Source: Azohydromonas sediminis (GTDB lineage: Bacteria > Pseudomonadota > Gammaproteobacteria > Burkholderiales > Burkholderiaceae_C). Taken from it: a stretch of 64,000 nt of DNA. The number at the start of each line of letters is the position of its first letter. Within the stretch, counting starts at the first letter, position 1. The translations under genes were made by a program, and so were the position numbers. Location: contig NZ_QOAZ01000001.1 of the NCBI RefSeq assembly GCF_003574675.1, positions 1-64,000 on the forward strand. The letters run 5' to 3'. This document shows, piece by piece, positions 11,589-19,769 of the stretch. The notes under the pieces are model-generated. The model was not told the DNA's origin and did no database searches. It saw only the letters and a program-made list of their open reading frames with translations.

Positions 11589-11616
11589 GGGGCGTGGTGC
11601 GCGAGCGCCACGCCCC
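11589..11616. repeat. Second extragenic inverted repeat before the P450 gene
   Basis: A 9-bp inverted repeat GGGGCGTGG/CCACGCCCC with a 10-base loop that can itself partly pair. It lies about 70 bases upstream of the P450 start. The surrounding 11,501-11,687 has no coding frame I can support. There is no T tail, so it is not an obvious terminator. Confidence 0.45.
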
Positions 11617-11687
11617 TCTTCGCTGGTCGCGCGGCCGCCCGGGCAAGCCCGCTGGCGAATCCAGCCTCGGCGGCCGACACTGCCGTG

Positions 11688-12905
11688 ATGGATCCCGATA
11701 CCGCCCGCACGCTGGCCACGCGCTTCACGCTGACGGACCCACCGCCCGGCTTCGCCGACGACCCCTACCCCGTCTACGCCGCGCTGCGCGCGCACGACCC
11801 GGTGCACGAGCTGGCGCCGGGCTCGTTCCTGCTGACGCGCTACGACGACGTCGCCGCCGTCTACCGCCATCCGGCGGCGAGCTCCGACAAACGGCGCGAG
11901 TTCGCGCCGAAGTTCGGCGCCGGCACGCCGCTGTTCGAGCACCACACGACGAGCCTCGTCTTCAACGACCCGCCGCTGCACACGCGCGTGCGCCGGCCGA
12001 TCGTCACCGCGCTGAACCCGCGCGCGCTCGCGCGCATGGAGCCCGGCCTCGTCGCGCTCGTCGACACCCTCCTCGACCGCCTGGACGACGCGCCAGCGCC
12101 CGACCTGATCGACGACTTCGCCGCGCGCATCCCGGTCGACGTGATCGGCAACCTGCTCGACGTGCCGGCCGACGAGCGCGGCCCGCTGCGCGACTGGTCG
12201 CTCGCGATCCTCTCGGCACTCGAGCCGGCGCCGTCGGCCGAGGTGCTCGCGCGCGGGAACGCGGCGGTCGAGGCATTCAAGGATTACCTGCGCACGCTGG
12301 TGGCCGAACGGCGCCGCCGCCCGGGCGACCCCGACGTCGACGTGCTGACGCGGCTGATCGTCGGCGACGGCGAGCCCCTCAGCGACACCGAGCTGCTGCA
12401 CCAGTGCATCTTCCTGCTCAACGCCGGCCACGAGACGACGACGAACCTGATCGGCAACGGCGTGCACGCACTGCTCGCGCACCGCGGCGAATGGGAGCGG
12501 CTCGTCGCCGACCCGGCGCTCATCGGCACCGCGGTCGAGGAGCTGCTGCGTTACGAGAGCCCGCTGCAGCTCAACAACCGGCTCGCGACCGCGCCGATCG
12601 AACTCACCGGCCGCACCGTGCCCGCGGGCTCGTTCCTGACGCTGGCGATCGGCGCGGCCAACCGCGACCCGGCCGTGTTCGCCGACCCGGACCGCCTCGA
12701 CGTCGCGCGCAAGCCGAACCCGCACCTCGCGTTCGGCCACGGCGCGCACGCGTGCGCCGGGATGAACGTCGCGCGGCTCGAAGCGCGGATCGCGATCGGG
12801 CGCCTGGTGGCGCGCTTCCCGCGCCTCGATCTGGCGGCCGCCCCCGAGCGCGACGCGCGCGTGCGCTTCCGCGGTTTCAGGCGGCTGCCGGTGCGGCTTC
12901 GCTGA
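11688..12905 (+). CDS. Cytochrome P450
   Basis: A 405-residue soluble bacterial P450 monooxygenase. The haem ligand is Cys356 in FGHGAHACAG. The oxygen-activation helix has AGHETTTNL near residue 245, and the ExxR pair is in ELLRYES near 284-287. ATG at 11688 is used; a GTG directly before it is an equivalent alternative. There is no membrane anchor and no ferredoxin or reductase gene beside it, so electrons must come from partners elsewhere. Substrate cannot be deduced. It converges with the next gene, nine bases away. Confidence 0.92.
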   Translation: MDPDTARTLATRFTLTDPPPGFADDPYPVYAALRAHDPVHELAPGSFLLTRYDDVAAVYRHPAASSDKRREFAPKFGAGTPLFEHHTTSLVFNDPPLHTRVRRPIVTALNPRALARMEPGLVALVDTLLDRLDDAPAPDLIDDFAARIPVDVIGNLLDVPADERGPLRDWSLAILSALEPAPSAEVLARGNAAVEAFKDYLRTLVAERRRRPGDPDVDVLTRLIVGDGEPLSDTELLHQCIFLLNAGHETTTNLIGNGVHALLAHRGEWERLVADPALIGTAVEELLRYESPLQLNNRLATAPIELTGRTVPAGSFLTLAIGAANRDPAVFADPDRLDVARKPNPHLAFGHGAHACAGMNVARLEARIAIGRLVARFPRLDLAAAPERDARVRFRGFRRLPVRLR

Positions 12906-12914
12906 GCGGCGCGG

Positions 12915-13265
12915 CTACAGGCGGCGCAACCAGTCGTCGGCGTCGAAGCCGACCGTCAGCGATCCATCGCGCCAGCGCACCACGGGCCGGCGGATCACGC
13001 TCGGCTGCGCGAGCATCAGCGCGCGGGCCGACGCGGCATCGGTCACCGCGGCCTTCGCCGCGTCGTCGAGCTTGCGCCACGTCGTGCCCTGGCGGTTGAG
13101 CAGCCGCTCCCAGCCGAGCGTCGCGATCCAGGCATCCAGGGCCTCGGCGGGCACGCCGGACTTCTTGAAGTCGTGGAACGTCGCCTCGACGCCGTGCTCG
13201 GCGAGCCACGCGCGCGCTCGCTTGACGGTGTCGCAGTGGGCAATGCCGTAGATGGTCAGGGTCAT
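12915..13265 (-). CDS. Spx/ArsC family protein (YffB-like)
   Basis: A 116-residue thioredoxin-fold protein of the ArsC/Spx/YffB group. It opens with TLTIYGIAHCDTVKRARAWL, matching the YffB pattern with a single N-terminal cysteine (Cys11). RRPVVRW near residue 92 matches the family RPVV block. It lacks the CxxC of redox Spx and the adjacent operon of true arsenate reductases, so arsenate reduction should not be assumed. Glutathione-dependent thiol chemistry has been proposed for YffB. Confidence 0.85.
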   Translation of the reverse strand: MTLTIYGIAHCDTVKRARAWLAEHGVEATFHDFKKSGVPAEALDAWIATLGWERLLNRQGTTWRKLDDAAKAAVTDAASARALMLAQPSVIRRPVVRWRDGSLTVGFDADDWLRRL

Positions 13266-13277
13266 CGTGAAGGTCGG

Positions 13278-13823
13278 TCAGAACGGCTCGAACGGTGGCT
13301 CGCACAGCGGGTCGGGCAGATAGCCTCCACCGCCGATCGTGCGGCCGTCGGGGCCGAACGTGACGCGAAACCACAGACACAGGTTGTTTTCGTAGCGCCA
13401 CGACCAGACGACGCGCCCGACGAAGCCCACCGGCTGACGCTCGGCCGGACGTCCGATGCGGCGCAGCACCTGCGCCTCGGTCATGCCGTCGACGATTTCG
13501 GCGAAGTGCCGCTCGTCGAGCACCTGCTCGCCGCGCAGCACGCGCCCGGCGGCATCGACGTCGATCATGTAGGTCTGGCGTCCGAGAGGGCCGCGCGCGA
13601 TCTCGACGCGCGTCGTGCCGTCGGGCATCGCGTAGCGGGCCGTCACCGGCCCCAGCGCGCGCACGACGTCGGCCTCGGCCTGGCCCGGCACGATCGTCAC
13701 CGGCGCGAAGGCCGCACAGGCCGCCAGGCACAGCGACGCCAGTGCGCCGGCGACGACGCCGCGTCCCGGCGCTCGAGCCACCCTGTGCGGCGAATCCGAC
13801 GACGTGCTCACGCCACGAAGCAT
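13278..13823 (-). CDS. Putative BamE-like (SmpA/OmlA fold) lipoprotein
   Basis: A 181-residue predicted lipoprotein. The hydrophobic segment GVVAGALASLCLAAC ends in a lipobox with Cys36 as the likely lipidated residue. The mature part contains two similar blocks, PGQAEADVVRALGPV and DGMTEAQVLRRIGRP, typical of SmpA/OmlA-type domains found in BamE and many small outer-membrane lipoproteins. The start is uncertain: ATG at 13823 is used, but a GTG at 13811 or an ATG at 13868 are possible, and none has a good ribosome site. The frame stays open through the upstream tRNA genes, which cannot be coding. Function unknown. Confidence 0.75.
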   Translation of the reverse strand: MLRGVSTSSDSPHRVARAPGRGVVAGALASLCLAACAAFAPVTIVPGQAEADVVRALGPVTARYAMPDGTTRVEIARGPLGRQTYMIDVDAAGRVLRGEQVLDERHFAEIVDGMTEAQVLRRIGRPAERQPVGFVGRVVWSWRYENNLCLWFRVTFGPDGRTIGGGGYLPDPLCEPPFEPF

Positions 13824-13887
13824 CGCGTGAATACGGCGTGCGGGCAAGCGCCGGAGGCGATCGGCCATCGGGGCGGCGGAAACGGAA

Positions 13888-13915
13888 ACGGCCCACGCAT
13901 CGCTGCGTGAGCCGT
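13888..13915 (-). terminator. Terminator of the tRNA-Lys pair
   Basis: On the minus strand ACGGCTCACGCA, a GCGA loop and TGCGTGGGCCGT form a 12-bp stem (one G-T pair) followed by TTCCGTTTCC, nine bases after the second tRNA. Confidence 0.7.
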
Positions 13916-13924
13916 GGGGTGTGC

Positions 13925-14000
13925 TGGTGGGCCCTGTAGGATTCGAACCTACGACCAACGGATTAAGAGTCCGCTGCTCTACCAGCTGAGCTAAGAGCCC
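13925..14000 (-). tRNA. tRNA-Lys (anticodon CTT)
   Basis: A 76-nt cloverleaf including encoded CCA. Acceptor GGGCTCT pairs with the 3' end, the D arm has AGCTCAGCTGGTAGAGC, the anticodon loop is CTCTTAA and the T arm has GGTTCGAATCC. It reads AAG. It lies 26 bases downstream of the TTT isoacceptor and nearly matches it in the D and anticodon arms, so the two probably arose by duplication and are cotranscribed. Confidence 0.97.
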
Positions 14001-14026
14001 GTGTTCTTGCCGGACCTTTGATCCGG

Positions 14027-14102
14027 TGGTGGGTCGTGCAGGATTCGAACCTGCGACCAACGGATTAAAAGTCCGCTGCTCTACCGGCTGAGCTAACGAC
14101 CC
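14027..14102 (-). tRNA. tRNA-Lys (anticodon TTT)
   Basis: A 76-nt cloverleaf with encoded CCA. Acceptor GGGTCGT, D arm AGCTCAGCCGGTAGAGC, anticodon loop CTTTTAA, T arm GGTTCGAATCC. It reads AAA and AAG by wobble. It is the promoter-proximal member of the pair. Confidence 0.97.
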
Positions 14103-14120
14103 TCGACGGCAGAGCCGCAT

Positions 14121-14126
14121 ATTATA
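14121..14126 (-). promoter_or_regulatory. Likely -10 box of the tRNA-Lys pair
   Basis: A perfect TATAAT on the minus strand, 18 bases before the tRNA 5' end, overlapping the TAA stop of tcdA. No convincing -35 hexamer is visible at the usual spacing. Confidence 0.5.
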
Positions 14127-14940
14127 GCCATCTTTGGCGAAGCGCCGGCACCGCGGCGAGCAGCTGGCGCATCGCCTCGCCGGCGGCGACGAAACCGAAC
14201 GTCGCCGTGACCGTCACCGTCGAGCCGTAGCCGGCGCAGTTGAGGCTGCCGTCGACGTCGCACGCGCCTTCAGGGCGGTGCACCGTCTCCTTCGAATACA
14301 CGCAGCGCACGCCGAGCGGCACGCCACCGCGCGGCGCGCCGGCACGCCGCAGCTTCTGGCGCAGCGATGCGAGCAGCGGGTCGTGCGTCGCATGCGCGAG
14401 GTCGTCGACCGCAACGGCCTGCCCCAGCGTCTTGCCGCCAGCCGCACCGACGGTGACGAAGGGCACGCCGCTGTGCCGCGCCCACGTCGCGAGCGCGAGC
14501 TTGGCCCCGATCTGATCGCACGCATCGACGACGGCGTCGACGGGCCGCGGCAGCAACTGCGGCCAGTTCGTCGCGTCGATGAACTCCTCGACGGCGTGGA
14601 CCGCGCAGCCGGGATGGACGTCGGCCAGCCGGGCCTGCAACGCGAGCACCTTGGCCTGCCCGACGGTGGCACCGACGGCCTGGACCTGGCGGTGGATGTT
14701 GGACTCCGAGACGTGGTCGAGGTCGATCAGCGTCAGCTCGGCGACGCCGCTGCGCGCCAGTGCCTCCGCGGCCCACGAGCCGACGCCGCCGACACCGACC
14801 ACCGCCACACGCGCCGCACGCAGCACGCGGTAACCCTCGTCGCCGTACAGGCGCCGCAGGCCGCCGAAGCGGCGCTCGAGGTCGGCCTCGTCGGCAGCGG
14901 CATCGCCGACGGCGGTGGTGGGCAGCGGGCGCGCCGTCAC
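14122..14940 (-). CDS. tcdA: tRNA threonylcarbamoyladenosine dehydratase
   Basis: A 272-residue E1-like (ThiF/MoeB fold) enzyme that cyclises t6A37 of tRNAs to ct6A with ATP. The nucleotide loop VVGVGGVGSWAAEAL is at residues 47-61. LIDLDHVSESNIHRQ and DACDQIGAKLAL follow as in CsdL/TcdA, and RCVYSKE is typical. The start is a GTG at 14940 whose GTGA overlaps the stop of the upstream YeeE-like gene by four bases, so translation is coupled. The two genes are in different frames and should not be read as a fusion. TcdA works with the CsdA-CsdE sulfur system in E. coli, which may explain the neighbour. Confidence 0.93.
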   Translation of the reverse strand: MTARPLPTTAVGDAAADEADLERRFGGLRRLYGDEGYRVLRAARVAVVGVGGVGSWAAEALARSGVAELTLIDLDHVSESNIHRQVQAVGATVGQAKVLALQARLADVHPGCAVHAVEEFIDATNWPQLLPRPVDAVVDACDQIGAKLALATWARHSGVPFVTVGAAGGKTLGQAVAVDDLAHATHDPLLASLRQKLRRAGAPRGGVPLGVRCVYSKETVHRPEGACDVDGSLNCAGYGSTVTVTATFGFVAAGEAMRQLLAAVPALRQRWL

Positions 14941-16052
14941 ACCCGCCGCTCGAGGCGCCACGCCTGGTAGCGCAGCCCCAGCACGGCGCCGGCGAGGATG
15001 CCGCCCAGCGCGAGGAAGCTGCCCACCGCCAGCGTCGACACACCGGTCAGGCCCTGCCCGACGGTGCAGCCGAAGGCCGTCACGCCGCCGACCCCCATCA
15101 GCGCCGCGCCGACGAGGTGGTTGGCGAGGTCCTCGACGTCGCCGAAGCCCTCCCAGCGGAAGTTGCCGCTGGCCAGCGCCCACGCGGCCGAGCCCGCGAT
15201 GACGCCGAACACCGAGACGATGCCCAGCGTCAGACGCTTGTTCGCGTCGCTGTAGAGGATCAGCCAGTCGAGCGCGTAGCCCACCGGAGCGACGAAGGTC
15301 AGCGACTCCATGCTGCGCGTGTTCGTCGCCAGGTACGTCGGCTCGAGCGTATCGGGGTGCTCGGGGACGAAGCCCAGCCGCCCCGACACCCACCACACCG
15401 CGACGATCACGGCGCCGATGCCCACGCCGCCGAGCAGCGTCTCGGTCGAGCGCCCCTCGACGCGCGACAGCGCCCACGCGATGAGCGCGCCGCCGATCAG
15501 CAGCCCCAGCACACCGGCCAGCAGCGGCACCGGCGCGCCGCTCGCGTACGCCACGAGCGACGGCAGATCCTGCCCCACCGGCAACGTCACCGCGACGCGG
15601 TCGACGGTCTCGACGCGCCACACCGCCGTGACGCCGCGCAGCGTCATGTACGACGTCACCGCGAGCACGAGCAGCACGACGAGCGCCTTCAGGTTGCCGC
15701 CGCCCACGCGCACCAGCGTCTTGCTGCCGCAGCCCGACGCCAGCACCATGCCGACGCCGAACACGACGCCGCCGCCCAGGTTCGACAGCCAGATCAGGCG
15801 TTCGCTGGCGTACACGCTGCGACCCGCCTCGACCCAGCCGAGCGCGACCATCGCGTTGAAGCCGATCATCGCCGTGCCGATGGCCAGCGCCCACATGCGC
15901 ATGCGCGACCAGTCGCCCATGTGAACGATGTCGGCCACGGCACCCATCGTGCAGAAGTGGGTGCGCTGCGCGATGGCGCCAAACGCCGCCGACAGCGCGA
16001 ACGTGGCCCACAGCACGTACTGCGTCAGCGCGCCGATGTCCGCGGTTGCCAT
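14937..16052 (-). CDS. YeeE/YedE (TsuA-type) sulfur transporter
   Basis: A 371-residue polytopic inner-membrane protein of the YeeE/YedE family, which in E. coli and Spirochaeta imports thiosulfate. The conserved pore cysteines are present: Cys34 (RTHFCTMGA), Cys108 (ASGCGSKTLVR) and Cys329 (FGCTVGQGLTG). Two internally similar halves each carry such a cysteine block, as in TsuA. No TusA-like (YeeD) partner is adjacent. Its end overlaps tcdA by four bases. Thiosulfate is the best guess for substrate; selenium or other sulfur compounds are also possible. Confidence 0.88.
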   Translation of the reverse strand: MATADIGALTQYVLWATFALSAAFGAIAQRTHFCTMGAVADIVHMGDWSRMRMWALAIGTAMIGFNAMVALGWVEAGRSVYASERLIWLSNLGGGVVFGVGMVLASGCGSKTLVRVGGGNLKALVVLLVLAVTSYMTLRGVTAVWRVETVDRVAVTLPVGQDLPSLVAYASGAPVPLLAGVLGLLIGGALIAWALSRVEGRSTETLLGGVGIGAVIVAVWWVSGRLGFVPEHPDTLEPTYLATNTRSMESLTFVAPVGYALDWLILYSDANKRLTLGIVSVFGVIAGSAAWALASGNFRWEGFGDVEDLANHLVGAALMGVGGVTAFGCTVGQGLTGVSTLAVGSFLALGGILAGAVLGLRYQAWRLERRV

Positions 16053-16172
16053 GGCGGCGGATTCTAGGTTCGCACCGTCGCGCGAACCGGCCTCGGGGCC
16101 GGCGGTGAAGCCCGCCGGCGCCGCACCGAGCGGCGCGCGGTCGACCGTGTCGGGCGCGCACTCCGCCGGGCG

Positions 16173-16973
16173 TCAGCGCAGCGCGGCCAGGCGGTCCTTC
16201 GCGGCAGCCGCCGCCTCCGACTTCGGATACGCCTTCTGCAGGTCGGTCAGCGTCGTGCGCGCCGCGCGCGTGTCCTTGGTCTCGATCTGCGCATTGGCGA
16301 TCGCGAGCATCGCCTCGGGTGCACGCGGGTGGTCGGGCGCCTTCGTGACGAACTCGCGCAGCACGGCGATCGCGCCGGCGTGGTCGCGCTTGCCGTACAG
16401 CGCGTTGCCGAGCCAGAAGCGCGCGCTGTCGGCATAGCCGCTGGACGGATGGCGCTGCAGGAAGCCGCCGAACGCCGCCGCCGCCGCGGCGAAGTCGCCG
16501 CCGCGCAGCGTGGCCATCGCCTGCTCGTACTCGCGCTGTTCGGCTGGCGCGGCGAGGAACTCGCGGCCGTCGAGCGAGACCTTCTGCGGCTCGAAGCGGC
16601 GCAGCCGCTCGTCGGTGGCCTGCACGAGGTCCTGCTGGCGGCGCTGCAGCTCGGCGACTTCCCGCGCCAGCTGCTCGTCCTGGCCGCGCAGCCGGGCCAT
16701 CTCGCTGCGCATCTGCTCGATCTGCGCGTTCAGATCGACGAGCCCCAGGCGCAGCTGCCGCAACTGCTCGAGCAATTCGGCGTTGGCCTTGCTCAGCTGC
16801 GTCACCTGCGCCTGCAGGCGCTCGTGGTCCTCGCTGACCTTGGTGCGCAGATCGAGGATGGCCTTGCGGGCCTCGTTGTCCGGGAACAGCTGGGCCTGCG
16901 CGGGCAGCGCCAGGCCCAGCGCGACGAGGGCGGCGGCCGCCGCCCCCGCCACGCGACGCAGCGTCGTGCGCAC
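16173..16973 (-). CDS. cpoB: Tol-Pal system protein CpoB (YbgF)
   Basis: A 266-residue periplasmic protein coordinating outer-membrane constriction with peptidoglycan synthesis. Signal peptide residues 1-27 (ALGLALPAQA, cleavage before Gln28). A trimerising coiled coil spans about 35-120 (VSEDHERLQAQVTQL through AELQRRQQDL). Three TPR-type repeats follow to the end (YEQAMATLRGGDFAAAAAAF, SARFWLGNALYGKRDHAGAI, PEAMLAIANAQIETKDTRAA). The start is a GTG at 16973, one base after the pal stop. It closes the tolB-pal-cpoB group. Confidence 0.94.
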   Translation of the reverse strand: MRTTLRRVAGAAAAALVALGLALPAQAQLFPDNEARKAILDLRTKVSEDHERLQAQVTQLSKANAELLEQLRQLRLGLVDLNAQIEQMRSEMARLRGQDEQLAREVAELQRRQQDLVQATDERLRRFEPQKVSLDGREFLAAPAEQREYEQAMATLRGGDFAAAAAAFGGFLQRHPSSGYADSARFWLGNALYGKRDHAGAIAVLREFVTKAPDHPRAPEAMLAIANAQIETKDTRAARTTLTDLQKAYPKSEAAAAAKDRLAALR

Positions 16974-16974
16974 G

Positions 16975-17535
16975 TCAGCGGTCCTTCAGCTCGGCGCGCC
17001 GGTTCTTGGCCCAAGCCTCTTCGTTGCTGCCCGTCACCGCCGGGCGTTCCTCGCCGAAGCTGACGGCCTCGAGCTGGCCCTCGTTGACGCCGAGCAGCGT
17101 CAGCGACCGCACCACCGCCTCGGCACGACGCTGGCCGAGCGCGAGGTTGTACTCGCGCCCACCGCGCTCGTCGGTGTGGCCCTCGACGACGACGCGCAGG
17201 TTGCGGTTGGCCACCAAGCGCTTCGCGTGCGCCTCGATCAGCGGACGGAACTCGGGCTTGACGATGTAGCTGTCGAAGTCGAAGTAGACGATGCGGTCGA
17301 TCGCCGTGGCGGCTGCGTCGTTCTTGCCCAGGTCGACACTGGCCACCTGCGACTGGCCGGCCGCAGCGGTACCGGCACCGCCCGCGCCCGCGCCCGCACC
17401 GGCAGCACCGACCGGCTGCGGGGTGCGGGACTCGACCGGGGCACCCGCACTGTCGTCGAGCTTGACCGGCGACGAGCAGCCCGCCAACACGAGCGCCGCG
17501 AGCGACAACGCCAGGACACCATGCACACGCTTCAT
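16975..17535 (-). CDS. pal: Peptidoglycan-associated lipoprotein Pal
   Basis: A 186-residue outer-membrane lipoprotein of the Tol-Pal envelope machine. The lipobox LAGC ends at Cys20. A low-complexity Gly/Ala linker (about residues 42-58) leads to an OmpA-like peptidoglycan-binding domain with IVYFDFDSYIVKPEF and EGHTDERGGREYNLALGQRR. ATG at 17535 is chosen for its GGGAG site. The frame is open ten codons further upstream but that start lacks the signal peptide context. It sits directly between tolB and cpoB as in most proteobacteria. Confidence 0.96.
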   Translation of the reverse strand: MKRVHGVLALSLAALVLAGCSSPVKLDDSAGAPVESRTPQPVGAAGAGAGAGGAGTAAAGQSQVASVDLGKNDAAATAIDRIVYFDFDSYIVKPEFRPLIEAHAKRLVANRNLRVVVEGHTDERGGREYNLALGQRRAEAVVRSLTLLGVNEGQLEAVSFGEERPAVTGSNEEAWAKNRRAELKDR

Positions 17536-17593
17536 CGATTGTTCTCCCGAACGAGTTGAGACCATGCAGTGATCGTTGATGCGGCCCGGTGGT

Positions 17594-18874
17594 TCAACGC
17601 CCGTACGGGCCCCACACCGGTTCGCGCACGTCGAGCCCCGACGACAGCAGCCGCGTCTTGATACGACCGTCGAGCGTGGTCGTCATCAGCACGTCGCGCC
17701 CGCCAGCGCGCGTGGCGTAGATGATCAGACGGCTGTTGGGCGCGAAGCTCGGACTCTCGTCGTCGCTGGTGTCGGTCAGCGCCTGCACGCGGCGGCTGGC
17801 CAGGTCCATCAGCATCAGCTTGAACGCACCGCCGTTGCGCGTGATGTAGGCCAGCGAGCGCCCGTCGGGACTGACCGCCGGGCTGATGTTGTAGCTGCCA
17901 TCGAAGGTCACACGCTCGACGCTGCCGCCGGCCACCGGCATGCGGTAGATCTGTGGGCCGCCGCCACGGTCGCTGACGAAGTACAGCGTGCGCCCGTCGG
18001 CGGTGAACGCCGGCTCGGTGTCGATCGCGCCGCCGCTGCCGGTGGCCAGCCGCCGCGGCTCACCACCGGCCACCGGCTGCAGGTACAGCTGCGAGCCGCC
18101 ATCGCGCGACAGCGTCAGCGCGAGCTGGCTGCCGTCGGGCGACCACGCCGGGGCACTGTTGCTGCCACGGAAGTTCGCAAGGACGCGCCGGCGGCCGCTG
18201 GCCACCTCCTGCACCCACACGACGGCTTTCTGCGTCTCGAACGACACGTAGGCCAGCTGCTTGCCGTCGGGCGACCACGCCGGCGAGATGATCGGCTCGG
18301 GGCTGGCCAGCGCGGTCTGCGCAGCCTCGCCGTCGGCATCGGCAACGTTCAGCGTGAAACGCCCGTTGCCTTTGGTCACGTAGGCGATGCGCGTGGCGAA
18401 CACGCCGGGCTCGCCGGTGAGCTGGCGATAGACCGCGTCGGAGATGCGGTGCGCCGCCAGCCGCAAGTCGCCGGCGACGACGGCCTGGCTCTGGCCGCCG
18501 AGGTCCTCGCCCTTGACGACGTCCCACAGCTTGTAGCGCACGTCGAAGCGTCCGTCGGCCAGCCGCGTGACGGAGCCGAGCACCAGCGCGTCGACGGCAC
18601 GGCCGCGCCATTCGGCCATCACCGGACGCGAGGTCTCGTCGAGCACGCCCGGCGCGTCGACGCCACGGAACAGGCCGCTGCGCTCGAGGTTCGCGCGCAC
18701 GATCGCGGCGATCGGCTGGCCACCTGCGGCCTCGTCGCGGAAGCGCGCAACCGCGATCGGGATCTGCGTCGCACCGACACCACTGATCTCGACGCGGAAC
18801 TGCGCCAGCGCCGGCATCGCCGCACTGGCTCCCAAGGCTCCCAGCAGTCGTCGTCTCTGCCACATGGTGTTCAC
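17594..18874 (-). CDS. tolB: Tol-Pal system protein TolB
   Basis: A periplasmic six-bladed beta-propeller of 423-426 residues. The N-terminal domain (about 25-160) is followed by repeated propeller motifs such as SPAWSPDGKQLAYVS, APAWSPDGSQLALTL and SPAVSPDGRSLAYIT. The start is either GTG at 18874 or ATG at 18865, and both lack a strong ribosome site. The signal sequence begins with QRRRLLGALGASA, whose paired arginines look Tat-like although TolB is normally Sec-exported. tolQ, tolR and tolA are not upstream; the gene there is divergent. Confidence 0.95.
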   Translation of the reverse strand: MNTMWQRRRLLGALGASAAMPALAQFRVEISGVGATQIPIAVARFRDEAAGGQPIAAIVRANLERSGLFRGVDAPGVLDETSRPVMAEWRGRAVDALVLGSVTRLADGRFDVRYKLWDVVKGEDLGGQSQAVVAGDLRLAAHRISDAVYRQLTGEPGVFATRIAYVTKGNGRFTLNVADADGEAAQTALASPEPIISPAWSPDGKQLAYVSFETQKAVVWVQEVASGRRRVLANFRGSNSAPAWSPDGSQLALTLSRDGGSQLYLQPVAGGEPRRLATGSGGAIDTEPAFTADGRTLYFVSDRGGGPQIYRMPVAGGSVERVTFDGSYNISPAVSPDGRSLAYITRNGGAFKLMLMDLASRRVQALTDTSDDESPSFAPNSRLIIYATRAGGRDVLMTTTLDGRIKTRLLSSGLDVREPVWGPYGR

Positions 18875-19050
18875 TGATCCGCCCGCAGGTTACAGGTTCA
18901 CTCGATCGCCCGCGCTGCCGGATTCGAAACGCAATGCAAGCCGCACCCGGCATCGCGTGCCGTCGCCGGGCCTTGGCGAAGCAACGCATTGTAGGAAGGC
19001 GCCGTCGCGATAATCTCGGGCCACGCAGGCACTGCCCCGAGGAGACCCGC

Positions 19051-19659
19051 ATGACGCCACCGATCAGCCGCTACCCGGTCCCCGAGCTCAAGGACCTGCC
19101 CGAGGATATCCGCGCGCGCATCCTCGAGGTGCAGGACAAGGCCGGCTTCGTGCCCAACGTGTTCCTCGCGCTCGCGCATCGCCCGGCCGAGTGGCGCGCG
19201 TTCTTCGCCTACCACGACGCGCTGATGCTCAAGGACAGCGGCTCGCTGACCAAGGGTGACCGCGAGATGATCGTCACCGCCACCAGCGCGGCCAACCACT
19301 GCCTGTACTGCGTCGTCGCACACGGCGCGATCCTGCGCATCTACGAGAAGAAGCCGCTGGTGGCCGACCAGGTCGCGGTCAACCACCGCAAGGCCGACAT
19401 CACGCCGCGCCAGCGCGCGATGCTCGACTTCGCGCTGAAGGTGTGCCTGCGCTCGCACGAGGTCGACGACGCCGACTTCGCCGCGCTGCACGCGCACGGC
19501 TTCAGCGACGAGGACATCTGGGACATCGCTGCGATCACGGCCTTCTTCGGCCTGTCGAACCGGATGGCCAACGTCACCGGGATGCGGCCGAACGACGAGT
19601 TCTACCTGATGGGGCGCGTGCCCAAGCCGCCAAAGGACGCGCCCGCGCGGCAGGCGTGA
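19051..19659 (+). CDS. Peroxidase-related protein, AhpD/carboxymuconolactone decarboxylase fold
   Basis: A 202-residue cytoplasmic protein of the AhpD-like group annotated as peroxidase-related. The redox motif is Cys84-x-x-Cys87 with His91 (NHCLYCVVAHGAI), matching the CxxCxxxH of alkylhydroperoxidase D. The N-terminal SRYPVPELKDLPEDIRARI and C-terminal FFGLSNRMANVTGMRPNDEF fit this subfamily. GAGGAGA lies before the ATG. It is divergent from tolB and stands alone. A role in peroxide or other redox detoxification is inferred from the motif only. Confidence 0.88.
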   Translation: MTPPISRYPVPELKDLPEDIRARILEVQDKAGFVPNVFLALAHRPAEWRAFFAYHDALMLKDSGSLTKGDREMIVTATSAANHCLYCVVAHGAILRIYEKKPLVADQVAVNHRKADITPRQRAMLDFALKVCLRSHEVDDADFAALHAHGFSDEDIWDIAAITAFFGLSNRMANVTGMRPNDEFYLMGRVPKPPKDAPARQA

Positions 19660-19728
19660 CGGCCCCGCGCCGATGACGTGCGGCCGCTGAGGGCCTCCGC
19701 GCCGCTTCGAGCGGCGCGACGCCCGAAC

Positions 19729-19759
19729 AAAAAGCCCGGAGCCTTTCGACTCCGGGCTT
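19729..19759 (-). terminator. Original terminator of tRNA-Pro, now cut off from it
   Basis: Perfect 10-bp stem AAGCCCGGAG/CTCCGGGCTT with an 8-base loop, followed on the minus strand by a TTTTT run. It lies just beyond the 45-base tRNA-Pro remnant, so before the element inserted it must have terminated that tRNA. It also folds on the plus strand and may end the AhpD-like transcript. Confidence 0.85.
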
Positions 19760-19769
19760 CGGTTGTCGA

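Noticed and set aside
14122-16161. Single long frame suggesting a YeeE-TcdA fusion protein
   Set aside because: The YeeE part of that frame is out of register with the real transporter. The two genes are separate with a four-base overlap.
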